Positions 32,144 through 39,130 of a stretch of 39,130 bases of DNA are shown in pieces; position 1 is the first letter of the stretch, and the number at the start of each line of letters is the position of its first letter. Origin of the DNA: Candidatus Saccharimonadota bacterium (GTDB lineage: Bacteria > Patescibacteriota > Saccharimonadia > Saccharimonadales > Saccharimonadaceae); assembly GCA_009776375.1 (NCBI GenBank), contig WRNW01000003.1, positions 1 to 39,130 of the forward strand. The letters are read 5' to 3'. A program made the position numbers and the translations under genes. Below the pieces are notes generated by a model, which was given only the letters and a program-made list of their open reading frames with translations, did not search any database and was not told the DNA's origin.

Positions 32144-32674
32144 ATGCAAGATGACAAGGGTGCGGTGAATAATCTGCCCAAGCAGACGAAAAGCAGCGCG
32201 GGCAATTTGGATATCCGCTGGACTGCGAGCGAGGCGATTGAATATGAACACAGCTCCAGATGGTACATGGCCGCCGTTGCGGTGGTCTTAGTCATCATTG
32301 GTTTTAATCTGTGGCTACAAGGTATCAATTTCGGTTCCATCTCGTTTGCGATCCTCATTCTGGTGATTTTTGCAGCGGTTCTGCTAGTTGTGCGTCGGCC
32401 GGCGCGTGAACTGCACTATGTGCTGACTGATGAAGGCTTAACTGTTGAGAATCAACTTCATCCGTTTAGTGAATTTCGGGCTTTTGGTGTGCGTCGCGAT
32501 GGTGCGATGTGGCAACTCGTGCTAATTCCAGTCCAACGATTTAGTTTTAGCTTGACTGTCTTTATCCACGATGATCAGGGCGAAGCAATCGTCGACGCTC
32601 TCGGGGCTCGTCTATCGATGGAAGAAATCAAAACCGATTGGTTGGACCGTCTAGTCAATAAATTAAAGATCTAG
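32144..32674 (+). CDS. two-TM membrane protein, unknown function
   Basis: The 176-aa protein has a polar start, an IRWTASEAIEYEHSSRWY segment, two membrane segments (about 44-60 and 66-86), then a beta-rich cytosolic domain (ELHYVLTDEGLTVENQLHPF...) resembling a PH-like fold that follows such hairpins in bacteria. The family is not named with confidence. The ATG is leaderless, 6 nt from a -10. It sits between two serine tRNA genes and ends 18 nt before the next one. Confidence 0.8.
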   Translation: MQDDKGAVNNLPKQTKSSAGNLDIRWTASEAIEYEHSSRWYMAAVAVVLVIIGFNLWLQGINFGSISFAILILVIFAAVLLVVRRPARELHYVLTDEGLTVENQLHPFSEFRAFGVRRDGAMWQLVLIPVQRFSFSLTVFIHDDQGEAIVDALGARLSMEEIKTDWLDRLVNKLKI

Positions 32675-32677
32675 TGT

Positions 32678-32683
32678 TACAAT
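32678..32683 (+). promoter_or_regulatory. -10 box of tRNA-Ser(CGA)
   Basis: TACAAT with TGT before it lies 8 nt upstream of the mature tRNA 5' end. It overlaps the end of the preceding gene's trailer. Confidence 0.4.
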
Positions 32684-32691
32684 AGAGTGAC

Positions 32692-32779
32692 GGAAGGGTG
32701 CAGGAGTGGTTGAACTGGCCGCTCTCGAAAAGCGGTAAATGGCAACATTTCGAGGGTTCGAATCCCTCCCCTTCCGCCA
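32692..32779 (+). tRNA. tRNA-Ser (anticodon CGA)
   Basis: Acceptor stem GGAAGGG/CCCTTCC, G and encoded CCA are as in tRNA-Ser(TGA). The loop CTCGAAA flanked by CCGCT/AGCGG gives CGA. A long variable arm is present. Confidence 0.96.
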
Positions 32780-32851
32780 GATCAAAATGATAGACTTTGC
32801 GCCTAGCAATCGATCCACTTTGGCTAGACCAATGCCGGCGCATATAGGCGA

Positions 32852-33709
32852 TTATTGTCGCATGATCACGTTGACGCTTTTTTCCTTCCTCGCGGTGATT
32901 TCTTGGACTGAGACTTGTTTATACTCGCCGCTGCCCTGGATGGTGACCGTTTTTTGCTCGCCCAGGTCAAAGGTCACGGCGTGTGTTTTTTGCCCGGGGA
33001 TTTTAGATAAAATGCTCGGCACGACGATCCGCATCAACCCCCAAAGTCCGCTGAGGTTGCCCGTCGCCCAAATAAATTTTCGACCAAGGAAAAATTTTCG
33101 ACCACGGAGGATTTTGGCCATACTGACGCCGTTAATCACTACAAAATCGGTAATTTTGTCCTTGATAAACGTGTCGCGTCGATGTCGAAACCACCACTGG
33201 GCGAGCGCCACAAACGAAAAGATCAACTTGCCTTTACGCTGGCTCTGCAACCATTCGCGTTTTTTTGGTTCATCGAAAATCTTGGTTGATTCGGCGAACA
33301 TACCGACGGTAAAGTAATTCAGATCATAACGAAAATGTTGACCATCGAGGAGCAATTCGATCGGCCAAACTATCACTGCCTGTCCACTCAGAGCGTCATC
33401 CAGGTTTCGCAGTCCCAAACTGCGGGCGGTGTCGTTAAAGTTTCCATACGGCAGCGCCGCGAAAACCGCATCCTTACCCGACAACATCACCGCGTTCAGC
33501 CCAATAATCGCCGTCGCATCCCCGCCCGCGCTAATCACTAAATCACCATCGTCAAGCATTCGCGCCAATTGCTCGGCATTCGCGTCGACGTTGGTGTCGT
33601 CAACTTCGTACTGTTGCAATAGCTGATCCTGCAGAGCATCCAGGACCTCTTGTTGCACCCGCCGCGCCTGGGTGCTCCGCGGATTAAAAACAATAACGAT
33701 TTTCTTCAT
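32852..33709 (-). CDS. diacylglycerol/lipid kinase-like protein (YegS/DagK family)
   Basis: The 285-aa protein starts MKKIVIVFNPRSTQARR, as in lipid kinases. The nucleotide loop is AGGDATA (residues 61-67) in place of the usual GGDGT, and LPYGNFNDTAR (86-96) corresponds to the PxGTxNDxA motif. The C-terminal half has the beta-sandwich-like strands of the family. A Gly-to-Ala and G-to-F change in these motifs may alter activity. Substrate (diacylglycerol, undecaprenol or sphingoid) is unknown. Divergent from the HIT gene. Confidence 0.85.
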   Translation of the reverse strand: MKKIVIVFNPRSTQARRVQQEVLDALQDQLLQQYEVDDTNVDANAEQLARMLDDGDLVISAGGDATAIIGLNAVMLSGKDAVFAALPYGNFNDTARSLGLRNLDDALSGQAVIVWPIELLLDGQHFRYDLNYFTVGMFAESTKIFDEPKKREWLQSQRKGKLIFSFVALAQWWFRHRRDTFIKDKITDFVVINGVSMAKILRGRKFFLGRKFIWATGNLSGLWGLMRIVVPSILSKIPGQKTHAVTFDLGEQKTVTIQGSGEYKQVSVQEITARKEKSVNVIMRQ

Positions 33710-33733
33710 CTAACTATGTCCTAATGGCTGACG

Positions 33734-33748
33734 ATATCATGATATAAT
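33734..33748. promoter_or_regulatory. extended -10 promoter of the HIT gene within a 12-bp palindrome
   Basis: TGATATAAT (33740-33748) overlaps the perfect palindrome ATATCATGATAT (33734-33745) between the divergent lipid kinase and HIT genes. A regulator may bind there, or it may be chance. Confidence 0.4.
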
Positions 33749-33776
33749 AATTGTAACATAGATGAAGGAGGAGATC

Positions 33777-34160
33777 ATGAAAGACAGTATTTTTATGAAA
33801 ATTATTCGTGGCGAAGTGCCAGCGCATCGGCTTTATGAAGATGAAAAAACTCTCGCCTTTTTGACGATCCAGCCGGAAAGTCTCGGGCATACTTTGGTGA
33901 TTCCGAAAATCGAGGTTGATAAAATTTACGATCTGCCCGACGATTACTACCAAGCTATGTGGGCGACGGCCAAAAAAGTCGCGCAAAAACTCGAAAATTT
34001 CAGTGGTCAGAGATCACTGATCAAAGTCATCGGTACCGACGTACCGCACGCGCATATTCATGTTTTTTCGGCCAGCGCTAATTATCCAAAACCGCCCGAA
34101 ATCCCGATGGCTGATGATGCTGAACTGGCCGACGTGGCTGCCAAATTACGCACGAAATAA
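33777..34160 (+). CDS. HIT family nucleotide-binding protein
   Basis: The 127-aa protein starts MKDSIFMKIIRGEVPAHRLY and has the histidine triad HAHIHVF at residues 91-97 (His91, His93, His95). HIT proteins hydrolyse nucleoside phosphoramidates or adenylated intermediates. Length is normal. The ATG at 33777 follows AAGGAGGAG with good spacing; an upstream ATG at 33762 lies before the Shine-Dalgarno sequence. Confidence 0.95.
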   Translation: MKDSIFMKIIRGEVPAHRLYEDEKTLAFLTIQPESLGHTLVIPKIEVDKIYDLPDDYYQAMWATAKKVAQKLENFSGQRSLIKVIGTDVPHAHIHVFSASANYPKPPEIPMADDAELADVAAKLRTK

Positions 34161-34170
34161 GAAATAATTC

Positions 34171-34199
34171 TTGACATAAGCACAAACCTGTGCTATATT
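34171..34199 (+). promoter_or_regulatory. promoter of the small protein at 34210
   Basis: TTGACA (34171-34176), 17-nt spacer and TATATT (34194-34199) with TGC before it; 10 nt from the proposed GTG. Confidence 0.7.
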
Positions 34200-34209
34200 G
34201 TTGACTGTT

Positions 34210-34521
34210 GTGTATGAAAACCAAAAAACAATCCTACAAAACTTCCTTGTTAACACCAAGGATCTATTATCCAGCGTGGTCGGTTTTGGCGTGGTACTAG
34301 CGAGCACGCATGGTGCTCTGATACCGGATCATCATCGCGATTTATCACCAACCGACTTTAAAACCAAAGTTGCCCGCGAACTGCACACTCACGATGATCT
34401 AAAACTCCAAACTAATCATATTTTGGTTGATCCGAAATATTTGCGCAGTATTCGCTCTGAGGGTGACAAAGCGGCCGAAAATGACCGTCTGCGCGGCAAC
34501 TGGGACGTTTATCGGGTTTAA
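34210..34521 (+). CDS. ~103-aa small protein, unknown function
   Basis: The frame is open from before 34198; the GTG at 34210 is 10 nt after the -10 and would give a near-leaderless mRNA. The protein starts VYENQKTILQNF, has a hydrophobic stretch (LLSSVVGFGVVLAS, about 23-36) that may be a membrane segment, and a charged C-terminus (KTKVARELHTHDDLKLQ, DNDRLRGNWD-type). The family is not recognised. A competing ATG at 34216 in another frame gives only 28 codons. The start is uncertain. Confidence 0.55.
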   Translation: MYENQKTILQNFLVNTKDLLSSVVGFGVVLASTHGALIPDHHRDLSPTDFKTKVARELHTHDDLKLQTNHILVDPKYLRSIRSEGDKAAENDRLRGNWDVYRV

Positions 34522-34524
34522 AAC

Positions 34525-34553
34525 TTGTCAAATAGTTTCTTTTGCGGTATGGT
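34525..34553 (+). promoter_or_regulatory. promoter of the DsbA-like gene
   Basis: TTGTCA (34525-34530), 17-nt spacer and TATGGT (34548-34553); an AAGGAGGAG Shine-Dalgarno sequence follows. Confidence 0.55.
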
Positions 34554-34581
34554 ATTAGAGTAACTAATCAAGGAGGAGTCG

Positions 34582-35355
34582 ATGGGGGATACTGCCAAAA
34601 TTGAGGCGGCGACCGTTAATCAAAAATGCAAACTGCGGATGATAGTCATGATGACGGCCATCGTTGTTTTGATGATTAGCGTGACGGTCCTGGCGATTGC
34701 TCTAACTGGAATCGCGAATGACGTTAATGAGCTAAAATCTGCGCAAACCACTACCAAAGTCAAAGCGGTCGATCCTGATACTCTGGATGGAACCCGGTTG
34801 ATCACCGAGACTGATCTAGAGGAAGATGGAATTCCTGATCACTACGTGGGTAACCCTAGTGCCGCGGTTGTCGTCATCGAATACGAAGATTTCGCCTGTT
34901 CGCACTGTCAGGCGTTGTCCCAATCCGCCGAGCAAATTCACGCCGACTACGCTGACCAGGTTCTCTTTATCCACCGCAGTTTTAGTTTACGTTTTCCGAA
35001 TTCTGATAAAACCCTGCGCGCGGCCGAAGCAGCCTACCTCTTGGGCGGCCAAACAGCCTACTGGGCGATGTCGAAACTGCTGTACCAGGACACCCGGTGG
35101 TTGGGCGGAACAGTCTTTGGCGGCCAAGGGATTTTGAACGATTACGCCAAAACCGTCGGTCTAGACCCGGCGGCGTTCGAAGAAACCATGTCAGACGCGG
35201 CGGTGACGAACAAAATCTCCCGCGATAAAAGTTTGGGCACGCGAGCTGGCGTGGCCGGCACGCCTAGCTGGTTCATTGATGGTCAACTAGTCACTCCCCG
35301 CGATGCCGACATCCGCGCCGCCCTCGACGCCGCCTTGGCTCCCCAACCCCAGTAA
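34582..35355 (+). CDS. membrane-anchored DsbA-like thiol oxidoreductase
   Basis: The 257-aa protein has a cytosolic start, one membrane segment (about 20-45), a linker, and a thioredoxin-like DsbA/BdbD-type domain. The active site is CSHC (106-109, in DFACSHCQ). The cis-Pro loop is GVAGTPSWFIDG near 225-236. It forms disulphide bonds outside the membrane and may serve the Cys-bearing pilins and envelope proteins in this window. A strong Shine-Dalgarno AAGGAGGAG precedes the ATG. Confidence 0.93.
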   Translation: MGDTAKIEAATVNQKCKLRMIVMMTAIVVLMISVTVLAIALTGIANDVNELKSAQTTTKVKAVDPDTLDGTRLITETDLEEDGIPDHYVGNPSAAVVVIEYEDFACSHCQALSQSAEQIHADYADQVLFIHRSFSLRFPNSDKTLRAAEAAYLLGGQTAYWAMSKLLYQDTRWLGGTVFGGQGILNDYAKTVGLDPAAFEETMSDAAVTNKISRDKSLGTRAGVAGTPSWFIDGQLVTPRDADIRAALDAALAPQPQ

Positions 35356-35364
35356 TTTTAATTG

Positions 35365-35393
35365 TTGACTTTTATTCATAAGTGTGATACTAT
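35365..35393 (+). promoter_or_regulatory. promoter of the 156-aa gene
   Basis: TTGACT (35365-35370), 17-nt spacer and TACTAT (35388-35393). Confidence 0.65.
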
Positions 35394-35431
35394 CATAGCA
35401 TAATTTAATAAATTGTAGTAAGAAGTATAGA

Positions 35432-35902
35432 ATGAACCCTAAGGATATCCCCCGCGGTTACCAAAGAGACAGCGGCCCACGAACGACCGGAGGTAATACA
35501 TTAGGAGACCTAGCAAACAATCTGCGAGAACGGTTTGATAGTGTAGGGGCACGATTGCTGCTAAGCATAGCAGCGGGCGCGGTAGCTATGAGTATTGTGG
35601 TACCTGAGGGGATATCGGCTCTTGACGGGGAGGATCTGTACAACCTTAAAAATATCCGGGATTTCTATGGGCAACGTGGCCAGGGCGATGCATTAGTAAG
35701 GGCAAACGAAGCGGTGAATCGACAACTAGAAGTAATGGCTAGTCGCAATGTTGGCAAAGAAGTTGCACTGGGCGCAATTGCTGGTGGACTTGTAGGCGGG
35801 GCTGTCGGTTTACCGTGGGCTTTGCAGGCGTCTAGTCGGCGGCGGCCCAATCGACAAGCGTTTAGTGAGCGTCGTCAACAAGATGAACGTTCGCAGCGTT
35901 GA
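35432..35902 (+). CDS. two-TM small protein, unknown function
   Basis: The 156-aa protein has a polar N-terminus, a membrane segment at about 42-60 (ARLLLSIAAGAVAMSIVV), an external-looking middle (DGEDLYNLKNIRDFYGQRG), a glycine-rich second segment (ALGAIAGGLVGGAVGLPWAL, about 112-130) and a highly Arg-rich tail. No Shine-Dalgarno sequence is clear. The family is unknown. It converges on valS, 15 nt apart. Confidence 0.7.
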   Translation: MNPKDIPRGYQRDSGPRTTGGNTLGDLANNLRERFDSVGARLLLSIAAGAVAMSIVVPEGISALDGEDLYNLKNIRDFYGQRGQGDALVRANEAVNRQLEVMASRNVGKEVALGAIAGGLVGGAVGLPWALQASSRRRPNRQAFSERRQQDERSQR

Positions 35903-35917
35903 GAAGCATTAGCTTGC

Positions 35918-38626
35918 TTACACCCCTAGCTCAACCATCAAGCGCGCCTCGAGGGCGCGTTTTTCCTTTAGCTGGGATCTAGTTTCTTCGACCAGGTGGG
36001 CCGGAGCTTTGGCGGTATAGCTCGGACTGGCTAAACGTTTGTCGAGCGTCGCGATCTCTTGACGGGTTTCCGCCAATCGCACCTCGAGACGCGTCTGGTG
36101 CTCATAGATCAACTCGTCGGATAAATCGAGCCAAGCCTGGCAACCAGCGGCCGCTAGGCGCAGTCCCCGACCCCGTTTGACCGATTTGACGGACTGGAGT
36201 TTAGCGAGCGCTTGGATCAGATCGGCGTGTTCCGCAATCAACGGATCATCCTGATATAGCAAATCATACTTGTCCGACGGCAATTGAGCAGTGACCAGAC
36301 GGAGGTTGCTGATCAAATCTCTAATTTGGTCGAATTCCCCAGCTTTTTCCTGATCAAAAGGCAGTTTCTCGGGCCAGATTTGAGCAATCAGTAGCGTTTC
36401 GTCGTCATGCACAGTCGTCCAGATGGTTTCAGAAACAAACGGTGCAAAAGGATGGACTAGGCGTAACGTGACATCGAGCACGTAGTCCAAGAACTCTGGC
36501 TGCGAAGTGGTTTTGCTGGCCTCAATAAACCAATCGGCGACATCATCCCAAACTACGTGGTAAATCGTGTCGATGGCTTCGGCGAAACGATAGTTTTTGA
36601 TATGTTTGTCGAGCTGTTTTCTAGCGTCGTCCAATTGGCGCAGGATCCAGTGGTCAGCGATAGTTTGGGGTTTGGCGTTTTCTGGTAATCGCGGCGAGAA
36701 CTTCAGTTCTTCATCTCGCGAAATTCGTTCAAGCGATCCGCGCGACATGACATCCCCATGCCCTTCGGGCGGGGACCCTGTCATTTCGGCGTCTCCATTG
36801 ACCGAATTTCCGTTTGATGATTCAGAACTGGAGTTCTCGCCGCGATTGCTGCTGATTTTGCTTTCGATAAACCGCGCAATATTCCATAACTTGTTGCAAA
36901 AATTGCGTCCAGCGACTACTGAGGCGGTCGAGAAAGCTTGCGCCTGACCGGCGGAGCGATTCATGACGATGCCGATCCTGAGAGCGTCGCTGCCATATTC
37001 GTCGATAACGTCCATTGGGTTGATGACGTTGCCTTTACTTTTGCTCATCTTGACACCATGTTCGTCCAAAACTAAACCGTGGAAAAAGACATCGCGAAAC
37101 GGCACGTCGTCGGTGGCATAGAGGCCGAGCATAATCATTCGCGCCACCCATTGACGCAAAAGGTCGACACCAGTTTCCATCACCGAGGTCGGATAAAAGC
37201 GCGCCAGATCACCTTTCTCGAGGTACTCCGTCGTGATAAACGGCCACTGACCAGACGAAAACCAAGTGTCAAAAGTGTCTTCGTCGCGGCGATACTTGAC
37301 GCCATCGATGTCGATTTCCTCCTTGTCGACGCGAGTGTCAAAAATCCACTCGTCCGAGGCATTAGAAGAGTCGTCAGATGGCTTTTTTATGCGCCGAAAA
37401 GCTGGAATCGGAATCCCCCAGGGAATCTGTCGGCTGATATTCCAATCACGCAATTCGTCAAAATAACGGACTAGTTCCCTACCCTTTTGCGCCGGCACAA
37501 ATTTGATCTGGCCATTTTCGATCACCTGTTTGGCGCGCTGGGCCAACGGTTGAACCCGAACGAACCATTGTTCCATCGGCAGCGGTTCGATCACCGTACC
37601 GCATTTGTAACAGCGGCCGATGCGAGTTTTGTAATTTTTGTCAACCTTGATAATCAGGCCCATTTCCTCCATCGCCTTGACAACCGCCGCGCGGGCTTCG
37701 AGCACCGGCAGGCCCTCGAATCGGCCGGCCACCGCGGTCATTTTACCGTCCAGATCGATTGCTTGCTTGAGTGGCAAGTTGTGCCGCCCCGCGACTTCGA
37801 AATCATCAAAACTATGCGCTGGTGTAATTTTTACAACACCCGTACCAAAGTTTAGATCGACCATTTCATCGGCGACAACTTGGACTTCAAAATCGCCATT
37901 GACCCCTGGAATCACGACAGTCTGCCCGACCCATTTGGCATAGCGTTTGTCGCTCGGATGAACCGCCACGGCGGTATCGCCAAACTTGGTCTCTGGCCGC
38001 GTCGTGGCTAGCTCGAACGGACCATATTTAATGTAATATAGCGGTGTTTTTTCTTCGCGATATTCGACCTCGATGTCGGCAAAGGAAGTTTGATGTTTTG
38101 TGCAGTAATTAACCAAACGTTTACCTCTGTAAATTAATTTATCATCCCACAGTTTCTGGAAAGTTTGGTAAACTCGATCGACAACTTTTTGATCCAAAGT
38201 AAACACCAAATTCGACCAATCACAGCTGGCGCCCAGAGCCCGCAACTGTAGTTCCATATTACCGCGATTCTGTTCGACAAAATCCCAAGTCATTTTATAT
38301 AATTCCTCACGTGGAAAATCAAAACGCGACTTCTCTGCCGCCTCGAGAGATCGCTCAAAAACCACCCAAGTTTCAAAACCGGCGTGATCAGCACCCGGAA
38401 TCCAAATCGTATCACGCCCGTTCATCCGATAATAACGAGTCAAAATATCCTCGATCGGAATCATATAGGCGTGGCCAACATGCAAATTCCCGTTGGCGTT
38501 AGGCGGCGGCATGATAATCGAATAAGGTTCGCCCTTCCCTGTTGGCGCGAACGCTCCCGAAGTCTCCCACAGCGCATAAATCGCCGGTTCGTACGTTTTC
38601 GGTTCATAGGCTTTCGCTAATTTCAT
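35918..38626 (-). CDS. valS: valyl-tRNA synthetase with in-frame palindromic insertion
   Basis: The 902-aa class I enzyme charges tRNA-Val. The HIGH motif appears as NLHVGH (about residues 47-52), KMSKSKGNV near 524-532, the editing domain between them, and a zinc-like CYKCG. The C-terminal ~60 residues form the coiled-coil arm (TRQEIATLDKRLASPSYTAK). Residues about 594-647 (RGENSSSESS to LKFSPRLPE) are low complexity and are encoded by a foldback DNA element in the linker between the catalytic and anticodon-binding domains. The reading frame is kept, so activity is probably retained. Confidence 0.95.
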   Translation of the reverse strand: MKLAKAYEPKTYEPAIYALWETSGAFAPTGKGEPYSIIMPPPNANGNLHVGHAYMIPIEDILTRYYRMNGRDTIWIPGADHAGFETWVVFERSLEAAEKSRFDFPREELYKMTWDFVEQNRGNMELQLRALGASCDWSNLVFTLDQKVVDRVYQTFQKLWDDKLIYRGKRLVNYCTKHQTSFADIEVEYREEKTPLYYIKYGPFELATTRPETKFGDTAVAVHPSDKRYAKWVGQTVVIPGVNGDFEVQVVADEMVDLNFGTGVVKITPAHSFDDFEVAGRHNLPLKQAIDLDGKMTAVAGRFEGLPVLEARAAVVKAMEEMGLIIKVDKNYKTRIGRCYKCGTVIEPLPMEQWFVRVQPLAQRAKQVIENGQIKFVPAQKGRELVRYFDELRDWNISRQIPWGIPIPAFRRIKKPSDDSSNASDEWIFDTRVDKEEIDIDGVKYRRDEDTFDTWFSSGQWPFITTEYLEKGDLARFYPTSVMETGVDLLRQWVARMIMLGLYATDDVPFRDVFFHGLVLDEHGVKMSKSKGNVINPMDVIDEYGSDALRIGIVMNRSAGQAQAFSTASVVAGRNFCNKLWNIARFIESKISSNRGENSSSESSNGNSVNGDAEMTGSPPEGHGDVMSRGSLERISRDEELKFSPRLPENAKPQTIADHWILRQLDDARKQLDKHIKNYRFAEAIDTIYHVVWDDVADWFIEASKTTSQPEFLDYVLDVTLRLVHPFAPFVSETIWTTVHDDETLLIAQIWPEKLPFDQEKAGEFDQIRDLISNLRLVTAQLPSDKYDLLYQDDPLIAEHADLIQALAKLQSVKSVKRGRGLRLAAAGCQAWLDLSDELIYEHQTRLEVRLAETRQEIATLDKRLASPSYTAKAPAHLVEETRSQLKEKRALEARLMVELGV
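36687..36847. repeat. 161-bp foldback element inserted in valS
   Basis: 24-bp terminal inverted repeats (36687-36710 and 36824-36847) have one mismatch. The interior continues as an imperfect palindrome: GAAATTCG with CGAATTTC, ATGACA with TGTCAT, and a central CCCCATGCCC-TTCG-GGCGGGG hairpin. The whole can fold into one long hairpin. It keeps the valS frame open. No target-site duplication is evident. It resembles in style the palindromic elements found inside Rickettsia protein genes. Confidence 0.75.
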
Positions 38627-38630
38627 CTTG

Positions 38631-38678
38631 CTAATTTCCGAAACTTTTAAATTCCTAATTTCCTAAACTCTTAAATTC
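38631..38678 (-). repeat. 24-bp tandem repeat (two copies) in the valS leader
   Basis: Copies at 38655-38678 and 38631-38654, reading on minus as GAATTTAA(G/A)AGTTT(A/C)GGAAATTAG, differ at two bases. The last copy ends 4 nt before the valS ATG and contributes GGAAA as a possible ribosome site. Confidence 0.6.
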
Positions 38679-38758
38679 TGACATTTCACGTGAAGATACA
38701 ACACTAACCAACGACCACCCTGGCACATCTTTCTCTTTTGCGTTTTTGTTTCATGAAT

Positions 38759-38767
38759 ATTGTATCA
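38759..38767 (-). promoter_or_regulatory. extended -10 promoter of valS
   Basis: The minus strand reads TGATACAAT; no good -35. The long leader contrasts with most genes here. Confidence 0.45.
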
Positions 38768-38878
38768 CATGTCAGGATAAATACTACTCAAAAATAGTGG
38801 CTAGGGGGAGCCTCTGTTATTATGATTATTAAACGATAAAATTGCCAAAAAGTCCAGATAGGGCAGAAGTCGACCCAG

Positions 38879-38906
38879 TTGTTTTCGCTCTCACATATGA
38901 TATAAT
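38879..38906 (+). promoter_or_regulatory. promoter of the right-end gene
   Basis: TTGTTT (38879-38884), 16-nt spacer and TATAAT (38901-38906) with TGA before it. Confidence 0.55.
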
Positions 38907-38956
38907 CAACAAGGATGCGGGCTCGTTCACCCAATAAAACTTAAGAAAGGATTAGC

Positions 38957-39130
38957 ATGGCAAATATGCAATCTGTTCGTCTTCAGAATGGAGGACGCTT
39001 TACTGAAAACCTGACCAAGATTGCGAATTTTATCTTGGAGATCGGTTCGACTACCTATAACGCAATCGCACATGTTAAAATGGCGGATCAGATTCTACAT
39101 ATAGTTCGAGATTATGAGGACGGGGGGGGG
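38957..39130 (+). CDS. unknown protein, 5' part only (cut by right edge)
   Basis: The ATG at 38957 follows AAGAAAGGATT and starts MANMQSVRLQNGGRFTENL; 58 codons are visible. The visible part is polar and mildly helical (KIANFILEIGSTTYNAIAHV). No family can be assigned. The last bases are a G-run (from 39122), which may be artefactual, so the final Gly codons are not reliable. Confidence 0.6.
   Translation, partial: MANMQSVRLQNGGRFTENLTKIANFILEIGSTTYNAIAHVKMADQILHIVRDYEDGGG

Larger units (their letters stand above)
38627..38956. other. 330-bp intergenic region between valS and the right-end gene
   Basis: It holds the valS leader of about 125 nt with a 24-bp tandem repeat, an extended -10 for valS (TGATACAAT on minus, 38767-38759), and the promoter of the right-end gene. 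No other gene is seen. Confidence 0.6.

Noticed and set aside
32739-33317. 192-aa plus-strand ORF
   Set aside because: It begins inside tRNA-Ser(CGA) and runs antisense to the lipid kinase gene, which has clear family motifs.
38711-38725. T-box-like AGGGTGGTC in the valS leader
   Set aside because: Only AGGGTGG of the AGGGTGGNACCGCG T-box core is present, and no specifier stem or GC-rich terminator hairpin was seen in the ~125-nt leader.
1-39130. CRISPR array, insertion sequence or integrase
   Set aside because: No regularly spaced identical repeats and no transposase or integrase motifs were seen; the ORF6N gene and DUF4143 ATPase are the only mobile-element-associated families.
1-39130. 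UGA recoding to glycine as in some CPR phyla
   Set aside because: UGA works as a normal stop for several clear genes, such as yidC, the pilins at 23593 and 24027, and reading frames do not continue sensibly through UGA.

Overview
This window looks like a chromosome segment from a small-genome bacterium of the Patescibacteria/CPR group, most likely a Saccharibacteria (TM7)-like lineage. The sequence shows an origin-type block (jag, yidC, rnpA, rpmH, dnaA, dnaN, recF) next to a reduced type IV secretion system (T4SS) made of PrgI, a split VirB4, a VirB6/TrbL-like channel and seven small pilins. UGA is used as a stop (for example yidC and the first pilin), which argues against the UGA-recoded CPR phyla. 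The lineage call is an inference; no 16S rRNA gene is present.

Layout. 1-2095 (minus): jag (cut by the left edge), a possible 30-codon ORF, yidC, rnpA, rpmH. 2096-3908: oriC-like region with DnaA boxes, and dnaA. 3909-6672 (plus): dnaN, a NYN-domain nuclease, recF, with a candidate antisense-strand small RNA between the last two. 6707-7846 (minus): a DUF4143-type ATPase behind twin operator-like repeats. 7941-14126 (minus): a four-gene operon joined by 4-nt ATGA overlaps: a 1196-aa membrane protein ending in a CHAP-like domain, two paralogous one-TM proteins, and a secreted C39-like peptidase. 14204-19161: a lipoprotein and two related cytosolic proteins, one with four ~95-residue repeats. 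19300-30281: the T4SS core. 30327-39130: Hsp20, ComF, three serine tRNAs, a lipid-kinase-like protein, a HIT protein, a DsbA-like oxidoreductase, several unknowns, valS, and a gene cut off by the right edge, which ends in a poly-G run.

How the parts may work together. Energy and channel parts of the T4SS (VirB4, its split N-terminal partner, PrgI, VirB6-like) sit with pilin paralogs and with envelope proteins carrying peptidoglycan-hydrolase-like domains. This fits a cell-envelope machine for DNA uptake/transfer or contact with a host bacterium. No VirD4, VirB11 or relaxase is seen here. ComF and DsbA-like proteins nearby would suit DNA uptake and envelope disulphide formation.

Main unusual signals: (i) an in-frame ~161-bp foldback element inside valS; (ii) many starts with no Shine-Dalgarno sequence and a -10 box exactly 6-7 nt before the start codon, indicating leaderless mRNAs; (iii) a promoter-to-terminator unit for a ~57-nt RNA opposite the NYN-recF gap; (iv) two 26-bp dyad repeats spaced 32 bp before the ATPase; (v) a pilin whose signal peptide appears to be split by a 1-nt frameshift; (vi) a promoter with a palindrome over its -35 box and no clear protein downstream.
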